Origin: Neorhizobium petrolearium
GTDB lineage: Bacteria > Pseudomonadota > Alphaproteobacteria > Rhizobiales > Rhizobiaceae
Assembly: GCF_017873175.1 (NCBI RefSeq)
Contig: NZ_JAGGJW010000001.1
Span: 310,001 to 374,000, forward strand
Reading direction: 5' to 3'
Length of the DNA stretch: 64,000 nucleotides
In this document: piece by piece, positions 57,311-64,000 of the stretch
Layout: every line of letters starts with the position of its first letter
Numbering within the stretch: position 1 is the first letter of the stretch
Translations under genes and position numbers: made by a program
Notes under the pieces: generated by a model
Databases searched by the model: none
Told to the model about the DNA's origin: nothing
Seen by the model: only the letters and a program-made list of their open reading frames with translations

Positions 57311-57873
57311 GGCGTCAGTCCCGTAAATTCTTCTGTCAGGTATGGATGGCGACGATCCCGCTCGGACATTTCGGTGATCTCCAGCGGCCAGCTAATTCCA
57401 AGCGCCTCATCCTGCGCATTCATTGCTCCTTCTGCGCCTGGCACGTAGGGCACCGAATGCAGATAGAGGAGTTCGCAGTCATCGGTGAGTGTCTGAAAAC
57501 CGTGCGCAAAGCCCTCTGGTATCAGCAGCGACCGTCGATTGTCTGCGGAAAGCTCTTCCGCATGCCATCTGAGGTAGGTTGACGAATCGGCCCTCAGATC
57601 GACGGCGACATCCCAGACCGCGCCGCGGATGCAGTTGACCAGCTTCATTTCGGAATGTGGCGGATGCTGAAAATGCATGCCGCGCACCGTGCCTTTATGC
57701 GCCGTCATCGTAAGGTTGATCTGCGCGACCGGCTTGGCCCAGCCTGCCACAGCGAGTTCCCCTGCGCAGAACATGCGCGACAGGAAGCCACGTGAATCGC
57801 CAATGTTCTGGCGTTCGATGAGCTTCAGGCCGGTAAGCGGCAGATCGGTAATTGCGAAGCGGCTCAAGGACAT
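57307..57873 (-). CDS. dTDP-4-dehydrorhamnose 3,5-epimerase-like protein
   Basis: A 188-residue cupin-fold epimerase (RfbC/RmlC type). GLKLIERQNIGDSRGFLSRMF, the catalytic His segment TVRGMHFQHPPHSEMKLVNCIRGAVWDVAVDLRADS, and IPEGFAHGFQTLTDDCELLYLHS with the tyrosine/histidine pair are clear. It would epimerise C3 and/or C5 of a 4-keto-6-deoxysugar, here probably on a CDP carrier because its neighbours are rfbF and rfbG. The start is the ATG at 57873, which lies 9 bases inside rfbG. The upstream in-frame extension looks spurious. Confidence 0.92.
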   Translation of the reverse strand: MSLSRFAITDLPLTGLKLIERQNIGDSRGFLSRMFCAGELAVAGWAKPVAQINLTMTAHKGTVRGMHFQHPPHSEMKLVNCIRGAVWDVAVDLRADSSTYLRWHAEELSADNRRSLLIPEGFAHGFQTLTDDCELLYLHSVPYVPGAEGAMNAQDEALGISWPLEITEMSERDRRHPYLTEEFTGLTP

Positions 57874-58931
57874 GCCTCGTAATCGGTGATTTCGGCTTCG
57901 CAGAGCGCACGTGCATCGGCGCCGCCGTGCTGTGCGCGATACCATCTCATGGTCCGGTCGACGGCTTCCTTAAGCGGCCAGCGCGGTTCGATATTCAACA
58001 TGTGCCGCGCCTTGGCCGTTTCCAGCGCAAGCCAACCCGCTTCGTGCGGCCCCTCGGTGCCATCGCCATATTGGACGTCTCCTGAGCCGTAGGAGGCTCG
58101 GGCGATCTCGATCACCTGACGCACGGATGCCGCCTCGTGGCTCACCGGTCCGAAGTTATATGCCTGAGCAAGGGTCGGATCGTTGCAGAGCCGTTCCGCG
58201 AGTACGAGATAGGCTGAGAGCGGCTCCAGCACGTGCTGCCACGGGCGTTTCGCCTCCGGCCGCCGGACATGCAGGGCCTTGCCGGACTGCCATGCGCGCG
58301 CCGCATCCGGCAGCAGCCGGTCCGTGGACCAGTCGCCGCCGCCGATCACGTTGCCGGCACGGGCGCTGGCGACAGCGACGCCTTGCTCGCGCAGAAAGGA
58401 GTCGCGATAGCTTGAAATGGTGATCTCTGCCGCCGCCTTGCTGGCGCTGTAGGGATCATGACCGCCGATCTGGTCCGTTTCCCGGTAAGGGAAGGCATGT
58501 TCGAGGTTCCGGTAGACCTTGTCTGTCGTGATTGCCACGACGACGCGCGCCGACGGGACCGAACGAACGGCTTCAAGCAGGTTCGCCGTGCCGAGCACAT
58601 TCGTCGCGAACGTGCCGAGCGGGTCCTGATAACTCGGCCGCACCAGGGCCTGCGCGGCAAGATGCAGCACGATCTGGGGCGAGGCCATCCGGACGAGTTC
58701 GGCCAGCCTTGCCGCGTCGCGGATATCCTGGAAATGGCTTGCCGCAAGTTCCGGCCGTGCGAGCGTAAACAGGTTCGGCTCGGTTTCCGGCGGCAGCGAA
58801 ATGCCGGTGACGCTTGCGCCGAGGCGCGCAAGCCAGATGGAGAGCCAGGTTCCCTTGAAGCCGGTATGTCCGGTCAGCAGAACACGCTTGCCCGCCCAGA
58901 AATCGGAGTTTGGCCGAACACAAGCTGTCAC
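57864..58931 (-). CDS. rfbG: CDP-glucose 4,6-dehydratase
   Basis: A 355-residue extended SDR that converts CDP-D-glucose to CDP-4-keto-6-deoxy-D-glucose. [29 protein letters not shown] holds the NAD-binding [16 protein letters not shown] holds the catalytic Thr-Asp-Lys; YSASKAAAE holds Tyr and Lys; [12 protein letters not shown] is a diagnostic block. The start is a GTG at 58931 overlapping the rfbF stop (GTGA); the frame is open farther up but inside rfbF. The overlap makes the two translationally coupled. Confidence 0.95.
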   Translation of the reverse strand: MTACVRPNSDFWAGKRVLLTGHTGFKGTWLSIWLARLGASVTGISLPPETEPNLFTLARPELAASHFQDIRDAARLAELVRMASPQIVLHLAAQALVRPSYQDPLGTFATNVLGTANLLEAVRSVPSARVVVAITTDKVYRNLEHAFPYRETDQIGGHDPYSASKAAAEITISSYRDSFLREQGVAVASARAGNVIGGGDWSTDRLLPDAARAWQSGKALHVRRPEAKRPWQHVLEPLSAYLVLAERLCNDPTLAQAYNFGPVSHEAASVRQVIEIARASYGSGDVQYGDGTEGPHEAGWLALETAKARHMLNIEPRWPLKEAVDRTMRWYRAQHGGADARALCEAEITDYEACP

Positions 58932-59701
58932 GGCCAGATCTTCCACGGTGCTTGTCCCGATGCCCAGAGATCCTCGAGCAGGTTCTTTTCGCGCAACGTG
59001 TCCATCGGCTGCCAGAAGCCCTCGTGCTCGTAGGCCATCAGCTCGCTCATGGCGGCGAGAGATGTCATCGGCGCGGCTTCCCACGGCGTGCTGTCGGCGT
59101 CGATGAGATCGATGGACTTGGGAGACAGGACGAAAAAGCCGCCGTTGATCATGCCGCCGTCACCACGCGGCTTTTCCACGAAGCCAGTGACTTGGCTGCC
59201 GTCGCGCTCCAGGGCACCGTAGCGACCAGGCGGATGAACGGCCGTTACCGTTGCCAGCCTGCCATGGGCGCGATGGAACTTGATCACTTCGGTAATGTTC
59301 ACATCGCTCAACCCGTCGCCATAGGTGAAGCAGAAGCAATCCTCGTAGCGCAGATAATCTGCGACGCGTCTTAGGCGGCCGCCGGTCATCGTTGCTTCTC
59401 CGGTATCGATCAGCGTGACCTTCCACGGTTCGGCCGTGCGGCGGTGAACCTGCATCTCGTTATAGGCCATGTCGAAGGTGATATCTGACATATGCAGGAA
59501 GTAGTTCGCGAAATACTCCTTGATGACATAGCCCTTATATCCGCAGCAGATGATGAACTCGTTCACGCCGTGGGCGGAATAGAGCTTCATGATGTGCCAG
59601 AGGATCGGTCGGCCGCCGATCTCGATCATCGGCTTCGGCCTCAGGTGGGTTTCCTCGGAGATGCGGGTCCCGAGCCCGCCGGCCAGAATAACAGCTTTCA
59701 C
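58928..59701 (-). CDS. rfbF: Glucose-1-phosphate cytidylyltransferase
   Basis: A 257-residue nucleotidyltransferase that makes CDP-glucose from CTP and glucose-1-phosphate, the entry point to CDP-deoxysugars. The N-terminal [33 protein letters not shown] is the signature, with the later [14 protein letters not shown] and [15 protein letters not shown] blocks. The length is standard. It begins 88 bases after the GT2 gene and is the second gene of the minus-strand island operon. Confidence 0.97.
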   Translation of the reverse strand: MKAVILAGGLGTRISEETHLRPKPMIEIGGRPILWHIMKLYSAHGVNEFIICCGYKGYVIKEYFANYFLHMSDITFDMAYNEMQVHRRTAEPWKVTLIDTGEATMTGGRLRRVADYLRYEDCFCFTYGDGLSDVNITEVIKFHRAHGRLATVTAVHPPGRYGALERDGSQVTGFVEKPRGDGGMINGGFFVLSPKSIDLIDADSTPWEAAPMTSLAAMSELMAYEHEGFWQPMDTLREKNLLEDLWASGQAPWKIWP

Positions 59702-59789
59702 TTCTTTCTCTCTCAGCCCTCAGGGGCGGGTCTCTTGTCTTGGAAGTCCCATATTGTCCCTATCCCATCTATTGGGATGATTTGCAGTC

Positions 59790-61031
59790 CTACAGCAGGA
59801 TGGTCTGTATGAGGTCATCCTGGGCAAAAACGAGATTCGGGGGATGGCCGAGTTCCAGGAACTGCTCGCGCTGTTTGGGCAGTGCGACGAGGACTGCCGT
59901 CTTGTTTGCAAAATCCGGCGTATGCTCGACTGGTTCGTCGATGACTTTGATTCGTTCAGGGAAATTGACCTTGGCGATACGCTCTTTAACGGTTTGCGGG
60001 TCTGGGAAGCCGTGAACGATGAGGTGATCGATTTCCGCCGCGGCATTGACCTGCCAGGCCAGCGTTTCGAGAGCAGCTGCAATCAGAAGCCCTTCCCGTG
60101 CCGCAACGACTTCCGGAAAATCATCGAAGCCGCCAAAACACAATCGTGTATATACCTCGTAGGCCTTGACGAATTCTCTGAAGCTAATGAGCAATCGCAA
60201 CGCGACCGTCATGCGCAACAAAGTGAACGTTCGACACATCTGTTCCTGCGTTGCGCGGTCCTCCGCGTCGCGCGAAATCTGACCTCGTTTCATGCCGAAA
60301 TAGAGGAAGTATTCCAGCCCGCCGCGATACTGGTCCCAGCCGGACATCGCAATGTCGTGGCCCCCTTGGCGTCTGTCCCGGCCATGCTCGGACCGGCCGA
60401 CCTGCTTGTAGAAAGGCTCTTTCAGAAACGCGACGTCCCCCTGGTCGAGCAGATGCGCCAGCATGGGGAAAGCATAGAAGCAGACATCGCGCGGCACCCA
60501 TGTGGTCCTTAATGCCTGGGTGCGGAAGATGGCGATCTCCGGGAAAATATGCCCTTTGACCATGAAGTTGAAGACTTGGCCAAAACTCCGGCGTTCGAAG
60601 ACGACGTCTTCCTTTATGTCGTAGAATTTCCCGGTATCGGCCTCCAGAATCCCGTCATAGAGATACCAGGGAGCATGGCAGACAAGCACATTCGGGTGTT
60701 CATCGAGAAACTTCATGGCATTGAGGAGGCCTTCGTGAACGAGGCGATCATCATCGGCCAGATAAACGGCATACTCGCCGCGCGCTCGCCGAAAGGCGGC
60801 GTTCACGTTGACGACCGCGCCGTGATTTTCGGCTCTTACATAATAGTTGATCGGAAGTTGCGAGGCGAATTCCCGGGCGATTTCGGTGGTGTTATCCGTT
60901 GACGCGTTATCGGAGATAACGATCTCGTAAGGGAATTCGAAACCGAACCCCTTGATGCGTTCCAGACACGAGCGGAGATGCTGAGCTCGGTTATACGTCG
61001 GAATGCAGATGCTGAGCTTGATCGAATTCAC
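59790..61031 (-). CDS. Family 2 glycosyltransferase
   Basis: A 413-residue GT-A enzyme. The N-terminal KLSICIPTYNRAQHLRSCLERI and IVISDNASTDNT hold the nucleotide-binding Asp, and VYLADDDRLVHEG holds the DXD motif. After about 230 residues the sequence is not familiar. There is no signal peptide or membrane helix, so the sugar is transferred in the cytoplasm. I chose the GTG at 61031 after AAGGAAATATCA, directly before the conserved core; the frame is open far upstream without conserved content. It could transfer the island's sugar to a lipid or to a first sugar, and it is the first gene of the minus-strand operon. Confidence 0.9.
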   Translation of the reverse strand: MNSIKLSICIPTYNRAQHLRSCLERIKGFGFEFPYEIVISDNASTDNTTEIAREFASQLPINYYVRAENHGAVVNVNAAFRRARGEYAVYLADDDRLVHEGLLNAMKFLDEHPNVLVCHAPWYLYDGILEADTGKFYDIKEDVVFERRSFGQVFNFMVKGHIFPEIAIFRTQALRTTWVPRDVCFYAFPMLAHLLDQGDVAFLKEPFYKQVGRSEHGRDRRQGGHDIAMSGWDQYRGGLEYFLYFGMKRGQISRDAEDRATQEQMCRTFTLLRMTVALRLLISFREFVKAYEVYTRLCFGGFDDFPEVVAAREGLLIAAALETLAWQVNAAAEIDHLIVHGFPDPQTVKERIAKVNFPERIKVIDEPVEHTPDFANKTAVLVALPKQREQFLELGHPPNLVFAQDDLIQTILL

Positions 61032-61408
61032 TGATATTTCCTTCGACAGGAGTTTGCCAGGCGGCAGGGCTTGCATTCGTCGAGAGCAACTCGGCCATGT
61101 TGATGCGATGCAGGTTCCTCCGGTGCCGGCGTCCCTCCCGGCAAAGTCGTTTGTCCAGATGCACCACGTGTTGCTCGCATTCAGGCTCCCGGCGCCATTG
61201 TGAGATTGCTGAGCTGACGCTAACGATTGAGACTTGCGCAAAACTGAAGCGCATGTTCGGCCAATGCGAATGGAGACGGTGCGCTCAGCAGGGGAGGCGC
61301 AGACAGGACCATCTTCCTGTTCACGACCTTCGGCGTCCGGCCTTTGAGTGTTGACCTGCGTCCGCGAGGGTGGCTATCGAAGATGACATCGAGGACCTTC
61401 GTGATCGC
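61032..61408. other. 377-base divergent region between GT2 and fliP
   Basis: No convincing gene. It must hold the promoter for the GT2-rfbFG operon on the minus strand and, since fliP is cut off from fliL, a promoter for fliP on the plus strand. The last 17 bases before the fliP start are part of the right repeat (fliL tail). I cannot point to a promoter by eye. Confidence 0.5.
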
Positions 61409-61413
61409 ATGAT
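61393..61413 (+). repeat. Right direct repeat flanking the island: fliL-tail remnant before fliP
   Basis: Matches 18 of 21 bases of fliL's end (53166-53186). Read in the fliL frame it encodes RTFVIA and a stop that overlaps the fliP start (ATGA), exactly as expected if fliL had once ended here. Upstream codons from 61356 show a weaker gapless match to FliL's last residues (LR, G, K, RTFVI shared; 38 of 58 bases over the aligned run by my count). Confidence 0.7.
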
Positions 61414-62146
61414 TCGGTTGATCTATCTATTCGTCGCGTTGATCGCGACACCCGGGCTTGCGCTTGCCCAGCAATCGCCTGCGGACCTTCTCAATCTGCC
61501 GGTCGACGGCTCCGCTGCCGCGTGGATCATTCGCACTTTCGGCCTGCTGACTGTCCTGTCGGTTGCTCCGGGCATCCTGATCATGGTCACAAGCTTTCCA
61601 CGCTTCGTGATCGCCTTTTCAATTCTTCGATCCGGCATGGGGCTTGCGACGGCGCCTTCCAACATGGTGCTGGTCTCGATGGCTCTGTTCATGACCTTTT
61701 ATGTCATGTCGCCAACCTTCGATCGCGCCTGGAATGAAGGCGTTCAGCCGCTTCTGCAAAATCAGGTGACGGAGGCTGAGGCCGTGCAGCGGATTGCCGA
61801 ACCTTTCCGTGCCTTCATGTCTGCGAATACCCGTGACAAGGATCTGGAGCTCTTTGTCGAGATTGCCCGGGAGCGTAGTCAATCCGTCGGAACGCCTGAA
61901 GCGATCGACTATCGGGTATTGATCCCGGCTTTCATGCTGTCGGAGATTCGTCGCGGGTTCGAAATCGGCTTCTTGATCATCTTGCCGTTCCTGGTGATCG
62001 ACATGATTGTTGCGGCGATCACCATGGCGATGGGGATGATGATGCTGCCGCCGACGTCGATCTCATTGCCCTTCAAGATTCTTTTCTTTGTGCTGATCGA
62101 CGGCTGGAACCTGTTGGTCGGCAGTCTGATTCGCTCATTCAACTGA
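61409..62146 (+). CDS. fliP: Flagellar type III export protein FliP
   Basis: A 245-residue inner-membrane export-gate protein. The signal-like first helix is LIYLFVALIATPGLALAQ. The FliP core has SVAPGILIMVTSFPRFVIAFSILR, MALFMTFYVMSP, FMLSEIRRGFEIGFLIILPFLVIDMIVA and MGMMMLPP. With FliQ and FliR it forms the secretion pore. The ATG at 61409 fits the family start; the frame is open to 61370. It should be cotranscribed with fliL but is separated by the island, so it must have another promoter or rely on read-through. Confidence 0.96.
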   Translation: MIRLIYLFVALIATPGLALAQQSPADLLNLPVDGSAAAWIIRTFGLLTVLSVAPGILIMVTSFPRFVIAFSILRSGMGLATAPSNMVLVSMALFMTFYVMSPTFDRAWNEGVQPLLQNQVTEAEAVQRIAEPFRAFMSANTRDKDLELFVEIARERSQSVGTPEAIDYRVLIPAFMLSEIRRGFEIGFLIILPFLVIDMIVAAITMAMGMMMLPPTSISLPFKILFFVLIDGWNLLVGSLIRSFN

Positions 62147-62166
62147 CTGCAAGGTCCTTCGAAAGG

Positions 62167-62193
62167 AAACGGCCGGGTGTTTCCCGGCCGTTT
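62167..62193. terminator. Bidirectional terminator between fliP and the GT41 gene
   Basis: A perfect 11-base-pair stem (AAACGGCCGGG with CCCGGCCGTTT) and a 5-base loop. Both strands end in a short T-run, suiting the convergent fliP and glycosyltransferase genes. Confidence 0.85.
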
Positions 62194-62203
62194 CGAGCTT
62201 GCG

Positions 62204-64000
62204 TCAGGCTTCGCGTGAGATGAACGGGCCGTTCCGTGGTGGCAATACGGGCACGTCGAAGTGATCGGGCGGCAACTTTGCCTTCGCGCGATCCGCCATC
62301 ATCGTGTATGCCGTTTCGAGGTGACGGCAGAAGCGCTCGGCATCAAAAAGCGGATGCGTGAAACGGTTGGCTTCCAGCCGCTTTCTGATCTGTGCGAGCT
62401 CTTCCCTGTTGTTGTAATAATGGACTGCGCGACGGACGTAGTCGTCGGCATCGTCGGCGATCATTTCCGGCAGGCCCAGGGCATTCAGCAGGCTTTCGCT
62501 GACCCGGGAAGCGAAGTTGACGCCCTTGTGGGTCAGCATTGGCAGGCCGGCCCATAGCTTTTCCGAGGTCGTCGTATGGCCGTTGTAAGGATAGGTATCC
62601 AGGCCGAGATCTGTTAGCGCGACGCGATCGATATATGCCGCATAATCGTTTACGCGATCCCCGAACAGGATGCGGTCGGCGGAAATGCCTGCATCGGTAA
62701 AAGCCTTGAGCAAATTCTTGCGCGCTCCAAACCGTTCCCGGCAGATGAGGAAGAAGTAGCTTTCCGGAGCCTCCGTGAGGATGCGTATCCAAAGATCGAC
62801 GGTTGCGCGGGTGAACTTCCAATGGCTGTGGAAGCAGGAGAAGATGAAGGCGTCCTTCGGCATCTTGCAGACTGCCCGATCGATCGACCGCGGAAGTGGC
62901 CGATGGATCGCGTCGTTCGGAAAGAAGGTCTCCGGCATCCAGCAGAGCTTTTCATAATAATTGGAGATCGAAGTTTCGGGCACCACCGTGTGGTCGCAAA
63001 TCAGATAGTCGATATCGACGTTGCAGACTGTGCCGGGGTAGCCGAGCCAGGTGGCGTGCACAGGCGCGGTAAAGCGGTTCATCACCCACACCCGGTTCTC
63101 GGCCGTATGGCCGTGCAGGTCGACGAGAATATCGATATTCTCGGCCTTGACGGCGTCGGCTGCCTCGTCGTCCGTCATGTCGCGAATTCTGACGATCTTG
63201 CCCCATTCGTCGCGATTAGCCTTGTTATGGTCGCGAAGATGCTCCGGGTCGGCATTGCAGAAGATCGTGATCTCGAAACGATCCTTGTCATGCGCTTCGA
63301 GAACGCCGCGGAAGGCTTTCATAACCGCGTGTTCTGTCCAAAGGTCGGCAGAGAGATAGCCGATGCGGAGCTTATCGCCCCATTGGTGAGGCATTGAGAG
63401 CCTTTTCGCAGGCCCATGCCAGGGCTTTCTTTCGCCGCGACCGGCGCCCGCCATGGAGTTTGCCTTTTCGTCATCGCACCAGCGGATGTTGTAGAGCGAT
63501 ACCTCGTCCAGGATCGCTTCAAAGTCGCCGGCTGCAATCTCCTGCTTGAGGATCGGTTCATATTCCGCGAGCACTTCGTAGTTAAGGCTGTCGCGAATGA
63601 CAGAGAGATAGAAATTGCGGACGATCTTGTCGTCGCGGTCTTTTGCGAAGACATCCAGAATGAACTGATTTTCCTCGTCGCTGCGATCCTGGAGCTTGAT
63701 CGAGCGCACCGCAAGCTGCCGGTGGGGCCGTTCCGTGCTTTCACCGAGAGTCTTCCGGAAGGCTTCCGTGCCTTCCAGGTTTTGTCGCATCAGCGCGGCC
63801 GACATCATGAGCGCCATGTCCGGATCGGCGAGCGCTTCATTGAGAATCCGTTTGCCGAGGCGAAGCAGGCTTATGTCGTCGCCGTTCGACAGATGAAGTC
63901 TCATGGCTTCACGCAGGTACTTGATCCGATGGGGAGAGTTCTGTTCCCCGGCAAGCTGAAACGCCTGGGCAGCTTCGGCCTTCATCTTGAGCTTTACGAG
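62204..64000 (-). CDS. GT41-type (O-GlcNAc transferase/SPINDLY-like) glycosyltransferase, 5' end cut by the right edge
   Basis: About 598 visible residues, with the frame still open at the window end. The N-terminal part (first 70-80 visible residues) is helical and looks TPR-like. The catalytic GT-B domains follow with LRIGYLSADLWTEHAVM, IDILVDLHGHTAENR, APVHATWLGYPGT, NVDIDYLICDHTVVP, FSCFHSHWKFT and GLDTYPYNGHTTTSEKLWAGLPMLTHKG, the nucleotide-sugar site of the family. Members of this kind (Caulobacter FlmG) glycosylate flagellin in the cytoplasm. It is convergent with fliP and lies next to the sugar island. Whether flagellin is its acceptor is inference; adhesins or other surface proteins are alternatives. 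Confidence 0.93.
   Translation of the reverse strand, partial: LVKLKMKAEAAQAFQLAGEQNSPHRIKYLREAMRLHLSNGDDISLLRLGKRILNEALADPDMALMMSAALMRQNLEGTEAFRKTLGESTERPHRQLAVRSIKLQDRSDEENQFILDVFAKDRDDKIVRNFYLSVIRDSLNYEVLAEYEPILKQEIAAGDFEAILDEVSLYNIRWCDDEKANSMAGAGRGERKPWHGPAKRLSMPHQWGDKLRIGYLSADLWTEHAVMKAFRGVLEAHDKDRFEITIFCNADPEHLRDHNKANRDEWGKIVRIRDMTDDEAADAVKAENIDILVDLHGHTAENRVWVMNRFTAPVHATWLGYPGTVCNVDIDYLICDHTVVPETSISNYYEKLCWMPETFFPNDAIHRPLPRSIDRAVCKMPKDAFIFSCFHSHWKFTRATVDLWIRILTEAPESYFFLICRERFGARKNLLKAFTDAGISADRILFGDRVNDYAAYIDRVALTDLGLDTYPYNGHTTTSEKLWAGLPMLTHKGVNFASRVSESLLNALGLPEMIADDADDYVRRAVHYYNNREELAQIRKRLEANRFTHPLFDAERFCRHLETAYTMMADRAKAKLPPDHFDVPVLPPRNGPFISREA

Larger units (their letters stand above)
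53187..61392. other. Nucleotide-sugar/glycan gene island between fliL and fliP
   Basis: About 8.2 kb interrupting the flagellar operon. Plus strand: DegT-type aminotransferase, CmcI-like methyltransferase, GNAT. Minus strand: GT2, rfbF, rfbG, 3,5-epimerase and sugar C-methyltransferase genes. It is flanked by the near-identical 21-base repeats described at each end. No transposase or integrase is present. From known gene order in relatives, where fliP follows fliL directly, this is an insertion here. Confidence 0.75.

Noticed and set aside
61201..61356. A longer fliL relic upstream of the RTFVIA remnant
   Set aside because: Beyond about 61356 the in-frame translation shows no likeness to FliL; only the last 6 to 18 codons can be defended.
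53187..61392. The sugar island as a transposon or integrative element
   Set aside because: No transposase, integrase, terminal inverted repeats or tRNA-type attachment site is visible; only the fliL-tail direct repeats mark its ends, so I describe it as an island and not as a mobile element.
1..64000. CRISPR arrays, insertion sequences, prophage genes, rRNA
   Set aside because: No regularly spaced repeats, no transposase or phage-like proteins and no rRNA sequence were seen on either strand.

Overview
The window reads as chromosomal DNA of a Rhizobiaceae member (Rhizobium/Agrobacterium/Neorhizobium/Ensifer group). The evidence is high G+C; the order murA, DUF2948 gene, hisD, UPF0262 gene, low-Mr tyrosine phosphatase, infA, maf, yacG, tRNA-Phe; the che operon icpA-cheS-cheY1-cheA-cheW-cheR-cheB-cheY2-cheD-cheT running into fliF; and the regulators visN/visR with motE. 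No species call is possible from sequence reading alone.

Layout. 1-3.0 kb: the 5' part of a sugar ABC-transporter ATPase gene (minus), and divergently a FadR-type GntR regulator followed by an altronate/galactarate dehydratase gene. 3.0-18.2 kb: general and envelope functions. These are OpgC-like glucan modification, a symporter-histidine kinase-receiver hybrid, MscL, an aminotransferase, a UDP-glucose 4-epimerase, a one-chain nucleotidyltransferase-HEPN protein, a polysaccharide deacetylase, two DUF1236 proteins, a Gly/Asn/Asp-rich secreted protein and a NarL-type two-component pair. 18.2-26.2 kb: tRNA-Thr, the murA-to-yacG housekeeping block, tRNA-Phe and a 3-methyladenine glycosylase. 26.6-35.0 kb: the complete chemotaxis operon. 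35.1-53.2 kb: fliF, visN, visR, then on the minus strand flhB, fliG, fliN, fliM, motA, and on the plus strand a DUF1217 gene, flgF, fliI, an unknown membrane protein, flgB, flgC, fliE, flgG, flgA, flgI, motE, flgH, fliL.

The most unusual region is 53.2-61.4 kb. From my knowledge of relatives, fliP normally follows fliL directly in these genomes. Here the two are separated by about 8.2 kb of nucleotide-sugar and glycan genes. On the plus strand are a DegT-type sugar aminotransferase, a CmcI-like methyltransferase and a GNAT acyltransferase. On the minus strand are a GT2 glycosyltransferase, rfbF, rfbG, a 3,5-epimerase and a sugar C-methyltransferase. A degenerate copy of the fliL tail (18 of 21 bases, encoding RTFVI in frame) lies directly before fliP, so the island appears flanked by short direct repeats. 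Just past fliP, at the window's right edge, is a GT41 (O-GlcNAc-transferase/SPINDLY-like) gene.

My working model, which is inference, is that the island makes a CDP-activated, branched and/or N-acylated deoxysugar and that the soluble GT41 enzyme attaches a sugar to flagellin or another motility protein. This would be a flagellar glycosylation locus inserted into the flagellar operon. An O-antigen or capsule role for the same genes cannot be excluded.
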